Assembly (NCBI GenBank): GCA_016210515.1
Contig: JACQTZ010000003.1
Location: forward strand, 1 to 64,000
Source: Chloroflexota bacterium
GTDB lineage: Bacteria > Chloroflexota > Dehalococcoidia > UBA2985
DNA: 64,000 nucleotides
Direction of reading: 5' to 3'
The notes beneath the pieces were generated by a model. It made no database searches, was not told the origin of the DNA, and was given only the letters and a program-made list of their open reading frames with translations. Position 1 is the stretch's first letter, and each line of letters begins with the position of its first letter. Position numbers and translations under genes: made by a program. Positions 51,402-60,537 of the stretch are shown in pieces.

Positions 51402-53708
51402 CTATCGAGCCAACTGGGTAGGAGCCTGCTTCAGCATGTCCTCCAGCACCTGCTCAAGGCTGCCTCTGGTAATAGGCTCCTTTTCCACAAGCCTGTCAGG
51501 AAAGGCAATCCCCACCGCTGTATGCCCAAGCTGGCGATACGCCTCAAACTGGACCTGGTCATAGAACTGGTCCCCCGTGGGATGGAATGGAAATACGGAG
51601 TCTTCCTCAGCGTACCGTACAACGTCTGGTTTCTGGCCCCTGGTCATGACAGTAGGGATCCAGACCAGCACACCATCGGTCTCACTATCGTCCTGGACCG
51701 AAGAGTACTTCACCCTTCCTACCACAAAGGCCTGCTCGGAAAGCTTGGCGGGAGAGCCATACTTCAAGGGTTCCAGGTTAATGTCTATCTGCACCCCCAA
51801 GTCTATGCGCGCCAGGCGAGCCACCGTCGCCAGATTACCGATATCCGCAGAAGCATCCACCGCCAGGATGTACTTGCAGCGCCGTTTCAGCAACTCGTAG
51901 ATGCCCGAGTTGTCAAAGTGGCCTCCGTCCGTAAGATAGACGTAGCGATCCTCTGCGGAGGCCGCTCCAAACAGCTCCTTCAGCCAGAACCAGACCAATG
52001 GCCGCCACGTCCTGCGGCCCTGGGCATCTTCGTTTGGATTGTGTATCCAGGAGCCAATGCGGACGTTGAAGAGGGCCATCAAGATTGCCATGCTGGTGGT
52101 AGTAGCATGGCCCATGTTGGGTGACTGGGCAGCACCGGAGATAGCCATGGCCTCGCTCAACGACATCCCCTTGAGAGCCCTAGAGGTGGCCGTGGGCCAG
52201 TACCTGGTGACGCGAGAGCCGGAGTAGAGGTGGGCCAGAACAAATCCATCACTCTTGCGGCCCAGACGCTGCAACTGGGTATCGCCGCTGGTATTGATTG
52301 CCGTGCCTATGAGGTGATATGGCATGTCCGGTGGCTCATCCCCCTTCTTCAGCTCTGACAGCAGGAACTCCTCTCGTCCCCTGGGCACCACGTCATCACC
52401 AGAGCCGCGTGCCTCTTCCTCGCGCACCGCCCTCAGAATATAGGCCTTGCGCAATCCGCGACGATAAAGGGCCTGCAAGGAGAAGAAGTTGAGGAACCTC
52501 CTTACCGGCATGAACAGCATTCCGGCGGCAACAGCAAAGGCCCCCGCAGTCATGAAGATGACACCCTTTGGAATGGGTCGCCTCTCCAGCAAGTCCGAGA
52601 AGAACGAGCTGTCCAGGGCATAGTAAGTAGCCAGGAACAAGCCTCCCAGGGCGAGATAGCCTGCAATACCCAGCAGGAAACCCGCAGCCTTCTTGAGGCC
52701 ATCTCCCTTCCTATTAGCTACTCCTCCAGACACCTCGCCGCCAAAAAACCGGTAGATGGCTCCAGCCACACCTATCAGGGTAGCCAAGGAGAGACCGGTC
52801 ATCTCCGCTAAAATGCCCGGCAGCTTCGTGTAGAGGAAACCCAATGCCAGTATGAACAGCGCCGCCACTATCCACCCTATTGCCAGCACGAGCGAGGTTT
52901 TCTGCAGCCAGTAGAGAGGATGTTTGATCTCTGATCCCGAGATACTTACTTTTGGAGTCCTCGCCCAGATGAAAAGGGAGAAAACAGCAAAGAGAAGCAG
53001 GGGCACTACCCACATGTAGAAAGCGATAGGAGACTCCAAGGGGGTCTGCCGGTCCCACCACTCCTGGGGCACAAGCATGGTGAGCCCCATTACCCCCAGC
53101 ACCCACGGCACGGGTATGAGAGCGAGATTGATAACCGTAGACACCACGTACCGAGTGATGGCCACCCAAGTCCACACGTCGAAAAGGCCAATATGGGGAG
53201 CCAGCCAGTTCCCGTGAGCTCGAAGGTGGCGCACGGCATCCGACTCCCGGTCGAAAATCTGCCTATCGGGGTTTTCCGCGTTGCCAACGAACTTGAAGGG
53301 GAAGTTGTTGATTCCCGAGCCATACTCGTAGCCATCGGCGCCGAGAGCACCAGGAGCAGCCGAGCCGGACGGGTTGCTGCCTGGTCCGGACTTGACTGGA
53401 GAATCGGCTGTAAGGCTGCTCCAGCTCGCGCCCAGGTATCCCCCTCCCGAAGCGGTAGAGAGGATGTCCACAAACCGCAGGATGCCCAGCCTGCCCAGGC
53501 GCTGCAGCACTCCCAGCGCGAAGGTGGCTGCCCTGATTCCCCCACCCGAGAGCGCCAGGCCCACCAGTCCATTGTCCACCCTGGGATGGTAGCCGTCAGG
53601 GCTGGTATCCGATGCCCCTGGCGGAGACTCCCTTCTCCTCCTGGGGATGATCCACTGGGCCATCTCCTCCTGGAAAACCACCTGGAATGCGCTGTCGTCC
53701 GTATTCAT
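51402..53708 (-). CDS. Patatin-like phospholipase with inserted membrane segments
   Basis: A 768-residue protein. The oxyanion loop is SGGGIRAATFALG (54-66), the nucleophile Ser87 is in DILSTASGGGYLGA, and the catalytic Asp is in YLTDGGHFDNSG (about 603-614). The two halves of the patatin domain are separated by a region (about 185-425) with around seven hydrophobic segments. The catalytic parts would thus lie on one side of the membrane around an embedded block. Substrate unknown; lipid acyl hydrolysis is expected. GGTGAAGG precedes the ATG. Confidence 0.82.
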   Translation of the reverse strand: MNTDDSAFQVVFQEEMAQWIIPRRRRESPPGASDTSPDGYHPRVDNGLVGLALSGGGIRAATFALGVLQRLGRLGILRFVDILSTASGGGYLGASWSSLTADSPVKSGPGSNPSGSAAPGALGADGYEYGSGINNFPFKFVGNAENPDRQIFDRESDAVRHLRAHGNWLAPHIGLFDVWTWVAITRYVVSTVINLALIPVPWVLGVMGLTMLVPQEWWDRQTPLESPIAFYMWVVPLLLFAVFSLFIWARTPKVSISGSEIKHPLYWLQKTSLVLAIGWIVAALFILALGFLYTKLPGILAEMTGLSLATLIGVAGAIYRFFGGEVSGGVANRKGDGLKKAAGFLLGIAGYLALGGLFLATYYALDSSFFSDLLERRPIPKGVIFMTAGAFAVAAGMLFMPVRRFLNFFSLQALYRRGLRKAYILRAVREEEARGSGDDVVPRGREEFLLSELKKGDEPPDMPYHLIGTAINTSGDTQLQRLGRKSDGFVLAHLYSGSRVTRYWPTATSRALKGMSLSEAMAISGAAQSPNMGHATTTSMAILMALFNVRIGSWIHNPNEDAQGRRTWRPLVWFWLKELFGAASAEDRYVYLTDGGHFDNSGIYELLKRRCKYILAVDASADIGNLATVARLARIDLGVQIDINLEPLKYGSPAKLSEQAFVVGRVKYSSVQDDSETDGVLVWIPTVMTRGQKPDVVRYAEEDSVFPFHPTGDQFYDQVQFEAYRQLGHTAVGIAFPDRLVEKEPITRGSLEQVLEDMLKQAPTQLAR

Positions 53709-53867
53709 CGTACCTTCACCTGCAATCGGGTGTTCGCGGAAGCGTTCAACGGCAGAAGAGGTGACGCTGGCTAATCCCTGCCAGGTCTCATATAATATAA
53801 GGTACTTATACCCCCAAGGTAGGTAAAAGAGTAGTACAATAATAGCATCCCAAACAAGGGGGTGCTA

Positions 53868-54260
53868 GTGAGGATAGCTTGGATGATGTTTGCAAAGAGC
53901 GTGAGACCATCTGAATTGGGAGGAACGGACATACTTGGGATTTTTGACAGTATTGATATGGTGTCTTTCCCAAATAGAGAGCAATTCTGGCTAGTTGCCA
54001 GGATGCACCCTGAACCGTCGGATGTAGAGAGAGATTCTTTGCTCGTGCAAGTTTTTGATTCCCAGGATAGGTGTGTGCATGAGCATCTTATACCAAACTC
54101 TAGTCCAACTTATGAAGAATGGCTTGAAGGTCGTCCTATGGAACTTTGGCTTGATTATGACTTAACCTTTAACTGGGCTGATAGATACAACTTCCAGCTT
54201 GGGACTACCACTCAAGTGCTAGTGGCAGAATCGCTCCTGGTTTCTCAAAAGGAAGGTTGA
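53868..54260 (+). CDS. DUF6941-like hypothetical protein
   Basis: A 130-residue protein beginning VRIAWMMFAKSVRPSELGGT with DILGIFDSI, the pattern I associate with DUF6941. Base composition is visibly more AT-rich than its neighbours, suggesting recent arrival. GTG at 53868 follows AAGGGGG by a proper spacing; GTG 53862 is an alternative. It overlaps the next gene by one base. Confidence 0.6.
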   Translation: MRIAWMMFAKSVRPSELGGTDILGIFDSIDMVSFPNREQFWLVARMHPEPSDVERDSLLVQVFDSQDRCVHEHLIPNSSPTYEEWLEGRPMELWLDYDLTFNWADRYNFQLGTTTQVLVAESLLVSQKEG

Positions 54261-54508
54261 TGATTAAGCGCAAGGGCATTACCGAACTAGAAGTAATACA
54301 AACCAAGCCATCGTTGCTAGATGGTAAGGTGAGAGCTTTCCTGGTGTATCCCAATGAATTAGAGCCTGGCTCAGAGTTCATTGCTGGGCAATTAGTGGAG
54401 GATGCGGAAGGTGAACTAACTGAGAAACAGTTCTACGACAATCTTGCCAGAGTTAGTCGTAGGCAACCTAAGCCTTCCTCACCTGGCGGAGCATCGTCAG
54501 GAACATAG
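54260..54508 (+). pseudogene. Small hypothetical gene probably truncated by IS insertion
   Basis: 82 codons starting at ATG 54260 (AAGGAAGG upstream), overlapping the previous stop. The first 60 residues are acidic and AT-rich in codon use. The last 14 or so residues are read from the complement of the transposase 3' end (54468 onward), so the original C terminus seems to have been replaced. The function is unknown. Confidence 0.55.
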
Positions 54509-55331
54509 GAGCACTGTCTTGCCGATGATTGAAGCGGAACACATAGGCATCAAGATACCCTTGAAGGTGCTGCGGGCTGACGTGCTTGTTAGCTCCAAGG
54601 ATACCATTCTTGATGGTGCTCCACAGCCCTTCGACATTGTTGACATGGGCAGTTCCGTTCACGTATTGCTTGGCGGAGTGCTGAACGCGCTCATGCCTAA
54701 ACCCCATCTTCGCCAGTCGGTTATAGCTAGGGAGTTCGTCAGTATAGACGATGGTGTCTTTGGCGACGGGGATGTGCTCGGTGATGATTGGCAAGAGGCT
54801 CTTTGCTCGGACATTGGGAGTGACCTTAACCACAGCCTTACCGCCTCTTTGCACCAATCCTACGGCGATGCTCTTACCTTCTGCACCCCTGCCACGCTTT
54901 CCAGGTTGTTGACCGCCGATGTAGGTCTCGTCAATCTCAACTTCTCCGAACAAAGTCATTGTTTCGTTCTCCATCATCTCTCTAATCCTGTTAAACATGC
55001 GCCATGCGGTCTTGTACGTCACACCCAACTCTCTTTTCAGGTGCATGGCGGAGATGCCAGTCCTGGTGTTGCTCATAAGGAATACGGCATAAAACCAATC
55101 CCTGAGAGGCGTAGTAGACTTGTGATAGATGGTATCTGCCGTAGGATGAACATGGTGTCCACAGTAGGCACAGCTATAAGAGCGACGCTTGGCAACCTTG
55201 TGATGGGTAGTGGTCTTATTGCAGGTCTCACAAAAGATGCCGTTGGGATAAAGGAAGTCCTTCAGCCATTCAAGGCAGGCATCGTCGTTGGGGAATCTGG
55301 CGTCAAACTCTTTCTTTGTAAACTTGTCCAT
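54468..55331 (-). mobile_element. IS1595-family transposase
   Basis: A 287-residue transposase with an N-terminal zinc finger (C34, C37, C54, C57) and a DDE core: D134 in VEIDETYIGG, D198 in VYTDEL and the N-x-E/K block near HVNNVEGLWSTIK (E234). This is the ISXO2-like group. The gene is complete with GGGAGG before the ATG. I could not define the terminal inverted repeats; a weak match is GAGTTAGTC near 54450 against GTGTTAGAC (complement) near 55360. Confidence 0.88.
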
Positions 55332-55404
55332 CGTGTCGCCTCCCTACTCTCTAGGGATAGTCTAACACAATGTATACCTACTGTCAAGGGATAAATACCT
55401 AATA

Positions 55405-55535
55405 TAATACTCCCACGCCATCCAGGGGCAGCACCGAGGGACGTGGTGGAGGCTATTCAGCGCTGGACCGATGTATGGGGGCACAACCACTATCATCCAG
55501 GAATCACAAAGAGGTTCCATATCAATAGGGAGTAA
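55405..55535 (+). pseudogene. Possible 3' remnant of a disrupted gene
   Basis: A frame ending at TAA 55533-55535 reads RDVVEAIQRWTDVWGHNHYH and PGITKRFHINRE, which looks like real protein. It has no start and begins about where the IS element should end. It may be the tail of a gene cut by the insertion, perhaps an integrase-like one. Low certainty. Confidence 0.3.
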
Positions 55536-55539
55536 ATAC

Positions 55540-56064
55540 ATGGCTGAGAAGCTCCAACAAGGTGATCGCTTCCCTTCCATCACCTTGAATCTGGTCGGTG
55601 GTGGGACCGTCAGAATTCCTCAGGACATGCCGACCCGCTACGCCGCGGTGCTCTTCTATCGCGGCCACTGGTGACCCTACTGCATTCGGCAGTTGGCCGA
55701 GTGGGAAGAGAAGAAGGCAGAGCTTGAAAAGCTGGGGGCCACCATATATGCTGTCAGCGTCGACACGCTGGAGCAGGCGCAGAAGGTCGCAGCCGCCGGA
55801 CTGACTTTCCCCGTCGCTTATGGTTGCACCCGAGCGGAGGCGGATGCCATTGGAGCGTGGTGGGGCAACCACCCGCCCGATGGCGAGCACATACAGCCGG
55901 CGGAGTTCCTCCTGGGACGCGGTGGAGTGGTGCTGGGCTCCATGTACGCCTCCGGCCCGGTAGGCCGCATGAGCGCAGACGAGGCCATACGGCAGATCAC
56001 CAGCCGTGAGCGCCGTCGCCGCGAACAGGAGGAGCCACGAGCACAGGCCCCAGCCGCAAGCTAG
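55540..56064 (+). CDS. Peroxiredoxin-like protein read through an in-frame UGA (predicted selenoprotein)
   Basis: From ATG 55540 (GGGAG 8 nt upstream) to the stop at 56062-56064 it gives 174 residues of an AhpC/TSA thioredoxin-fold protein: GDRFPSITL, AAVLFYRGHW, U45-PYC-IRQLAEWEEKK, LGATIYAVSVDT, FPVAYGC. The TGA at 55672-55674 stands exactly where relatives have the first Cys of W-C-P-Y-C. The downstream part continues in the same frame and matches the family, so a frameshift is not needed. A SECIS-like hairpin follows. UxxC Prx-like proteins are an established bacterial selenoprotein group. Role: reduction of peroxides or disulfides. Confidence 0.87.
55672..55702 (+). promoter_or_regulatory. 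UGA codon and putative bacterial SECIS hairpin (Prx-like)
   Basis: TGA at 55672-55674. ATTCGGC (55684-55690) pairs with GCCGAGT (55696-55702), seven base pairs with one G-U, around loop AGTTG. The loop begins 16 nt after the UGA and has G in second place. A competing stem ACTGC/GCAGT is possible. Confidence 0.68.
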
Positions 56065-56134
56065 CCCACATAAGGGCTAGGGGCGAACGCCCAGTTTCTC
56101 TCAAAACACCACGTAGTAAAAGAGGTAGCAATCT

Positions 56135-56842
56135 ATGACACAGAGCGGACGCGAGCACCCCAACATCCTGGTCATCACTCCTCATCCCGATGACGCCGAA
56201 GGAGGAGCTGGCGGGACCATCGCCAAGTGGGCCGCGAGAGGAAGCTGGGTAGGCCTGGTGGTGTGCACCAACGGCGACAAGGGCACCAGCGATCGGGAGG
56301 TACGGCCGGAGGACTTGGCCAGGACACGGGAGAGGGAACAGATGGACGCAGCCAGGGTGCTAGGCATCCAGCACGTCACCTTCCTCAGGCTTCCCGACCA
56401 GGGCTTGCAGGACAACGACGAGTTCCGCGAAAAACTGGTGCGTGAGATCAGGACTTACCGGCCGGAGATTGTCTTTACCATTGACCCCAACCGTCCGTAC
56501 ACAATCCACCGCGACCATCGCATGACGGGGAGGGTCGCCCTGGACGCCGTTTTCCCCTACGCCAGGGACTATCTGGCCTATCCGCAACACCTGGCCCAGG
56601 GGCTGGAGCCGTACAAAGTCCGAGAGGTCTACCTGTGGGGGTCGGACCAGCCAGACACCTTCATAGACGTTACCGATACCTTCGATAAGAAGACCGAGGC
56701 CCTGTTCTGCCACAGAAGCCAGATGGGAGACCCGTCGGACGGCACTCGCCTGAGCCGAATGCGACAGCGTCACGAGGAGATGGGCAAACACATTGGCGCG
56801 CCCCTGGCCGAGGCCTTCAAACGGATCGAGATCTTCAGGTAG
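56135..56842 (+). CDS. PIG-L/LmbE-family deacetylase
   Basis: A 235-residue zinc-dependent N-deacetylase fold. The metal and catalytic motif is HPDDAE (17-22), and HRDH (about 129-132) supplies the third ligand region. Family members remove acetyl groups from GlcNAc-type or thiol-conjugate substrates (MshB, BshB, LmbE). The substrate here is unknown. AGAGG precedes the ATG. It lies 70 bp after the Prx-like selenoprotein and may be in the same transcript, which would fit thiol metabolism. Confidence 0.88.
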   Translation: MTQSGREHPNILVITPHPDDAEGGAGGTIAKWAARGSWVGLVVCTNGDKGTSDREVRPEDLARTREREQMDAARVLGIQHVTFLRLPDQGLQDNDEFREKLVREIRTYRPEIVFTIDPNRPYTIHRDHRMTGRVALDAVFPYARDYLAYPQHLAQGLEPYKVREVYLWGSDQPDTFIDVTDTFDKKTEALFCHRSQMGDPSDGTRLSRMRQRHEEMGKHIGAPLAEAFKRIEIFR

Positions 56843-56856
56843 CGCGTCATCATTGT

Positions 56857-56891
56857 CCGCTCGTGGTGAGCATGTCGAACCACACGAGCGG
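56857..56891. repeat. Palindromic repeat (family E)
   Basis: CCGCTCGTG (56857-56865) and CACGAGCGG (56883-56891) around GTGAGCATGTCGAACCA. It lies between convergent genes and may work as a terminator. Confidence 0.65.
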
Positions 56892-56978
56892 AGGGTAGGC
56901 GCGATTGATGAAACGCCTCAACAAGAGCAGCGCGGCATCAAGGCACGCTCTGCACGCACAGAGTTACACAAGTAAGCA

Positions 56979-58904
56979 CTAGGTAGCTTGCCCGTCGCCT
57001 GCCGTGGGACTCGCTCGCCTGGCGACGAGCCTTGGCCAGGCGAAAGCCGCTACCAAGACCACCAGGGCGACGATGAGCAGCGCCAGGCTGGAGTTTCGGA
57101 TTCCGCCCACAAGGTCGTCCAACACCATCTGGGCAACATCCAGGCCCTTCTCAGCCGCCAGCAGTTGGGTGGGACTGTCCATGTCCTGGAGCACGTCGGC
57201 CCGAAGGTTGTCCATCAGCCCGTGCACGACGGAGCTGTACACCGGTCCAGATGCGACAAACACAATGGTCGCAGCAATACCCAGAGTCGCCGCCGCCCAG
57301 GCTATCCTGCTCCACCAGTGTCTCCCTCCCAGGATACCTATGAGCGCCAGCAGCAACCCCCCCAACACGTAGACCAGGAACCGCAGGCCTCGCGCCCTGC
57401 TGAGCTGCGCTCTGAAGGTGTCCAGGTTTTTCAGCGCCTCTCCATTGCCGTCGCCGGCATTAGCCAGGTCCTCCCGCAAGTCCACATCCGTATAGGTCCA
57501 GCCATCGCTCAGGGCAGCACGCACCTTGTCCAACATCTCGACGTTATCCTCGCCCAGGTTATTTCGGAAGTCAACGTCGGTATATGTCCATCCCTGGGCA
57601 ATGATCTCCCTCACCCTGTCCAACCTCTCCAGGGTATCCGCGCCGCCGACTCCCTCCAGAGCCTTGCGCAGGTCGGCCTGGGTAAAGACCGCCTGGTCCG
57701 GGATCTGGTTTCCAATCAGCTGTCTCACCCCGTCGGTGACATTGACGTTCAGGAGGCCCATCACCGTTTCAACCGGAATACCCTGGGGCAAGCATTGGGG
57801 CAGCTCGTTCAAGGATGGGACAGGCCCCTGGAACGGAAACTGGTCTGCCCTGCATTCGGGCAGCCCTCTCAATAGCGTATCCAGCTTGGACTTGGCCAGG
57901 TTATCGATGACGGTCAGGGCTGTTTCTCGCCGCTCAGCCAGGGGGATGACAACCTGAAAAGTGTCCGTCTTGCCCGTAAGATAAGGGCCTGCCTCATCTA
58001 TTACACTGAGCGCCTGCTCCTCCAGCCAGGACGGTGGAACCAACTCCTTCAGGGCCGACGAAACTTCCTCCTGGGTGATGCTCACCCCAAAAGGCAGGTC
58101 AGTATAGGAGGGCAGCTTCTCCGTCACCATGGGACCCAACACCTCATCGAATAGAAGCTCAAAGAAGTCGGCCTTCTTCAGAAGGGCCTTTATCTCCTCC
58201 AGGGCCACATCGGCCCGCTCTGCCAGCTGCACATTTACCTCAAAGGTCTCCTGGTCGCCCACCATGTAGGCCGTCACCTCGTCCAGCGCCTGGTCCAGCT
58301 GGTCCTTGACCCAGTCTTCGGGCGCCACCCTCTTCACAGCACCAACCAGGTCCTCGCCGGTAAGGGCCACCTTGAAGGGCAGCGTTCCCTCTTTCTCCAG
58401 GGCTTTGTCAATCTCAGGAGTCACAATCTCATCGAAGAGGAGGTCGTACACGTGGGCTTTGCGAATCAACCCCTTCACTTCCTGGGTCGTCGCCTTCGCC
58501 CGCTCTCCGGCTTCAATAGTTATCTCAAAGCTATCACGCTCCCCGGTAACGTGGCCGCCAGCCTGCTCTATGACCTGCTCCACCTGCTCCTGGACCCAGG
58601 ATGGCGACAGAGACCTTCTCAGAGAGGAAACGATATCGTCCGTGGTCAGAGAGAGTGTATCCAGAGGGTTCTCTTCGAGGGATTCAGAGAAGAAGTCCGG
58701 TTCCTTGGAGCGAAGCTCCTCTATGGCGGATGTGGGCAGCTCACCCAGGGCGAAATCATAGATTTCCGCCTTGGCCAGCTCCTCCTTGTAGAACTTCGGC
58801 TCCAGAACTGTCGCGTTCAGCCTGAATACAACCATCGTGACAATGAAAAGCACGATGAAGACCAATCCCAGTGGTATGGTGAAGAACCGTCTTACCCAGA
58901 TCAT
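56979..58904 (-). CDS. Large membrane protein with tandem 95-residue repeats
   Basis: A 641-residue protein I cannot assign. One membrane helix (about 8-28), then three tandem repeats of about 95 residues starting near 86, 181 and 276 (LTTDDIVSSLRRSLSPSWV, LTGEDLVGAVKRVAPEDWV, ITQEEVSSALKELVPPSWL). Then two 30-residue repeats with GWTYTDVD at about 438 and 468, and three C-terminal membrane helices (about 513-533, 537-558, 605-625). The repeats face one side of the membrane, probably outside. The region is acidic and helical. Monocistronic. Confidence 0.8.
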   Translation of the reverse strand: MIWVRRFFTIPLGLVFIVLFIVTMVVFRLNATVLEPKFYKEELAKAEIYDFALGELPTSAIEELRSKEPDFFSESLEENPLDTLSLTTDDIVSSLRRSLSPSWVQEQVEQVIEQAGGHVTGERDSFEITIEAGERAKATTQEVKGLIRKAHVYDLLFDEIVTPEIDKALEKEGTLPFKVALTGEDLVGAVKRVAPEDWVKDQLDQALDEVTAYMVGDQETFEVNVQLAERADVALEEIKALLKKADFFELLFDEVLGPMVTEKLPSYTDLPFGVSITQEEVSSALKELVPPSWLEEQALSVIDEAGPYLTGKTDTFQVVIPLAERRETALTVIDNLAKSKLDTLLRGLPECRADQFPFQGPVPSLNELPQCLPQGIPVETVMGLLNVNVTDGVRQLIGNQIPDQAVFTQADLRKALEGVGGADTLERLDRVREIIAQGWTYTDVDFRNNLGEDNVEMLDKVRAALSDGWTYTDVDLREDLANAGDGNGEALKNLDTFRAQLSRARGLRFLVYVLGGLLLALIGILGGRHWWSRIAWAAATLGIAATIVFVASGPVYSSVVHGLMDNLRADVLQDMDSPTQLLAAEKGLDVAQMVLDDLVGGIRNSSLALLIVALVVLVAAFAWPRLVARRASPTAGDGQAT

Positions 58905-59066
58905 CTTCTTGGGTACTCCCTAAAACTGCGTCTGCCCTGCTAGCGCCCGCCTCTTGTCACAGCCCGATAAATTACACCAGGGTAGTTTAGCACAATGTAG
59001 TAAAAAGGGGCTAAAGCGGGTACACCCGGCAATACAAAATCCCTGCTAGTCGTGTCGTATTACTTA

Positions 59067-59095
59067 TTGACTGCATATAGCCTTAGTATTATAGT
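59067..59095 (+). promoter_or_regulatory. Sigma-70 promoter
   Basis: TTGACT (59067-59072), exactly 17 nt, TATAGT (59090-59095), about 32 bp before the ATG at 59127. The surrounding 100 bp are markedly AT-rich. Confidence 0.75.
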
Positions 59096-59126
59096 ATGTG
59101 TATACAAAGTCTTGAGGAGGTTCGTG

Positions 59127-59690
59127 ATGCCCCAGTATTTGGATTATTACCCTGTCGAAGCTCCGGAGTTCCCAACAGAGGCCCTTGAAGAGATTGAGTT
59201 GGCTATGAGGACAGAAAAGACGTCAGCTATGAGCGAGATGTTCCCAGTTCCACCCCAGGCCAAGAGACTGGGCGTTTTCCTGGGCAATTGGAACGTGGAG
59301 GGCATCTTGAGCATCGAGGGCAGCCCTGTGAAGCTCATAGGAGGGCTGAGGTGCGAGAAGGCTGCCGGCAGTTGGGGCCTGAAGACAAAGTTTACGATGG
59401 ACATCGAGGGGATGGGCGCTTACGACGAGGATGACTTGCTGGGTTTCGACCCAGGAGAGGGAAAGGTCCATCTCTTCAGCCTCACCAATAGTGGAGCAAC
59501 CCACGATCACAAGGGTGACTGGACAGACGACAGCACCCTCCATCTCGAGTACACCGGCTTGCAAGACGGCAAACCCTACAAGGAAGACATCATCGTGAAG
59601 TTCACTCGCCCCGACAGGATGTCAATCCTTGAGGTAGACAGGGTGGAAGGTCGGGTCACTATGACCATGGACGTCACTCTGAGGAAGTAA
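59127..59690 (+). CDS. DUF1579-like protein
   Basis: A 187-residue soluble protein, with FLGNWNVEGILSIEG (about 52-66) and a run of beta strands (GLRCEKAAGSWGLKTKF, GFDPGEGKVHLFSLTNSG) typical of lipocalin-like DUF1579 or SnoaL-neighbour proteins. Function unknown. AGGAGG precedes the ATG. The next gene, OsmC-like, follows after 45 bp in the same direction, so they are probably cotranscribed from the promoter at 59067. Confidence 0.7.
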   Translation: MPQYLDYYPVEAPEFPTEALEEIELAMRTEKTSAMSEMFPVPPQAKRLGVFLGNWNVEGILSIEGSPVKLIGGLRCEKAAGSWGLKTKFTMDIEGMGAYDEDDLLGFDPGEGKVHLFSLTNSGATHDHKGDWTDDSTLHLEYTGLQDGKPYKEDIIVKFTRPDRMSILEVDRVEGRVTMTMDVTLRK

Positions 59691-59735
59691 GGCCATCGGG
59701 GGTAGCATCGGAGTAAATGAGAAGGAGGTTCGCAG

Positions 59736-60326
59736 ATGGTAACAGCAACGGTCGTCAACGGGTTAAGCGTTCAGGGGATCGAGGACATGGTGAAAATGGT
59801 GAAGGCACAGCCAGAGGTGGCCAAGGCGGTCTTTTACGCAACCACCACATGGGAAAGCGGTTTTCACAATGAGGCCATCATTGGAACCTTCTCCCTGGGC
59901 GGTGTCAAGAACGAGACATCCCGGAAACAGGCGTTCAGGATAGAAGGAGACCACCCCAGGGAACTTCTAGGAACTGACAAAGGCCCCACCTCGGTGGAGT
60001 TGCTACTTGGAGCCTTGGGGCACTGCCTGGCGTCAGGATGGGCGACCTATGGTGCTCACATGGGCATCCCCATCGACAGGCTGCAGATAGAGGTGGAGGG
60101 TGACATTGACCTCCAGGGCATGCTGGCTTTGCCGGAGCCGGGGGTTGTGGCACCCGGCTACCAGGAAATCCGGGCAACTTATTTCGTAGAGAGCAACGCT
60201 CCCAGGGAGCAACTGGAGCTGCTTGCCAAGATGTCGGAGGACCTCTCCCCCACTCTCCACTCTTTGCGGGCGGTCAAGTTCACCTCCCGTCTCATCCTCA
60301 TCGCCTCCCAACTCTTTGAGGACTGA
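59736..60326 (+). CDS. OsmC-like protein
   Basis: A 196-residue OsmC/Ohr-fold protein: HPRELLGTDKGPTSVELLLG, then GALGHCLASGWATYGA with the first redox Cys (about 97), and the late LSPTLHSL where many relatives have a second Cys or SPV. With Ser there, a classical Cys-pair peroxidase cycle is unlikely, as in other SPT/SPV members. GAAGGAGG precedes the ATG. A strong hairpin follows. Confidence 0.88.
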   Translation: MVTATVVNGLSVQGIEDMVKMVKAQPEVAKAVFYATTTWESGFHNEAIIGTFSLGGVKNETSRKQAFRIEGDHPRELLGTDKGPTSVELLLGALGHCLASGWATYGAHMGIPIDRLQIEVEGDIDLQGMLALPEPGVVAPGYQEIRATYFVESNAPREQLELLAKMSEDLSPTLHSLRAVKFTSRLILIASQLFED

Positions 60327-60354
60327 CGAGGGAGGTTACCCTGTCGCAGAGTAT

Positions 60355-60388
60355 GTTTGTGCCCTGGACAGAAATCCAGGGCACAAAC
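60355..60388 (+). terminator. Terminator-like hairpin after the OsmC gene
   Basis: GTTTGTGCCCTGGA (60355-60368), loop CAGAAA, TCCAGGGCACAAAC (60375-60388): a perfect 14-bp stem, followed by TCTTGGG. It lies 28 bp after the stop codon. Confidence 0.75.
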
Positions 60389-60537
60389 TCTTGGGAATTG
60401 CCAGCAGTCGGATTACCACTGTGCATAGTTCCTATTGGGGGATAAAAGGGGCGAGAACACGGGGAAAGTACGCAGCCGAGCGAACTTTAAACATTATCAA
60501 GACAAAGCCACTACAACACACTCAGAAGGAGGGCGCC

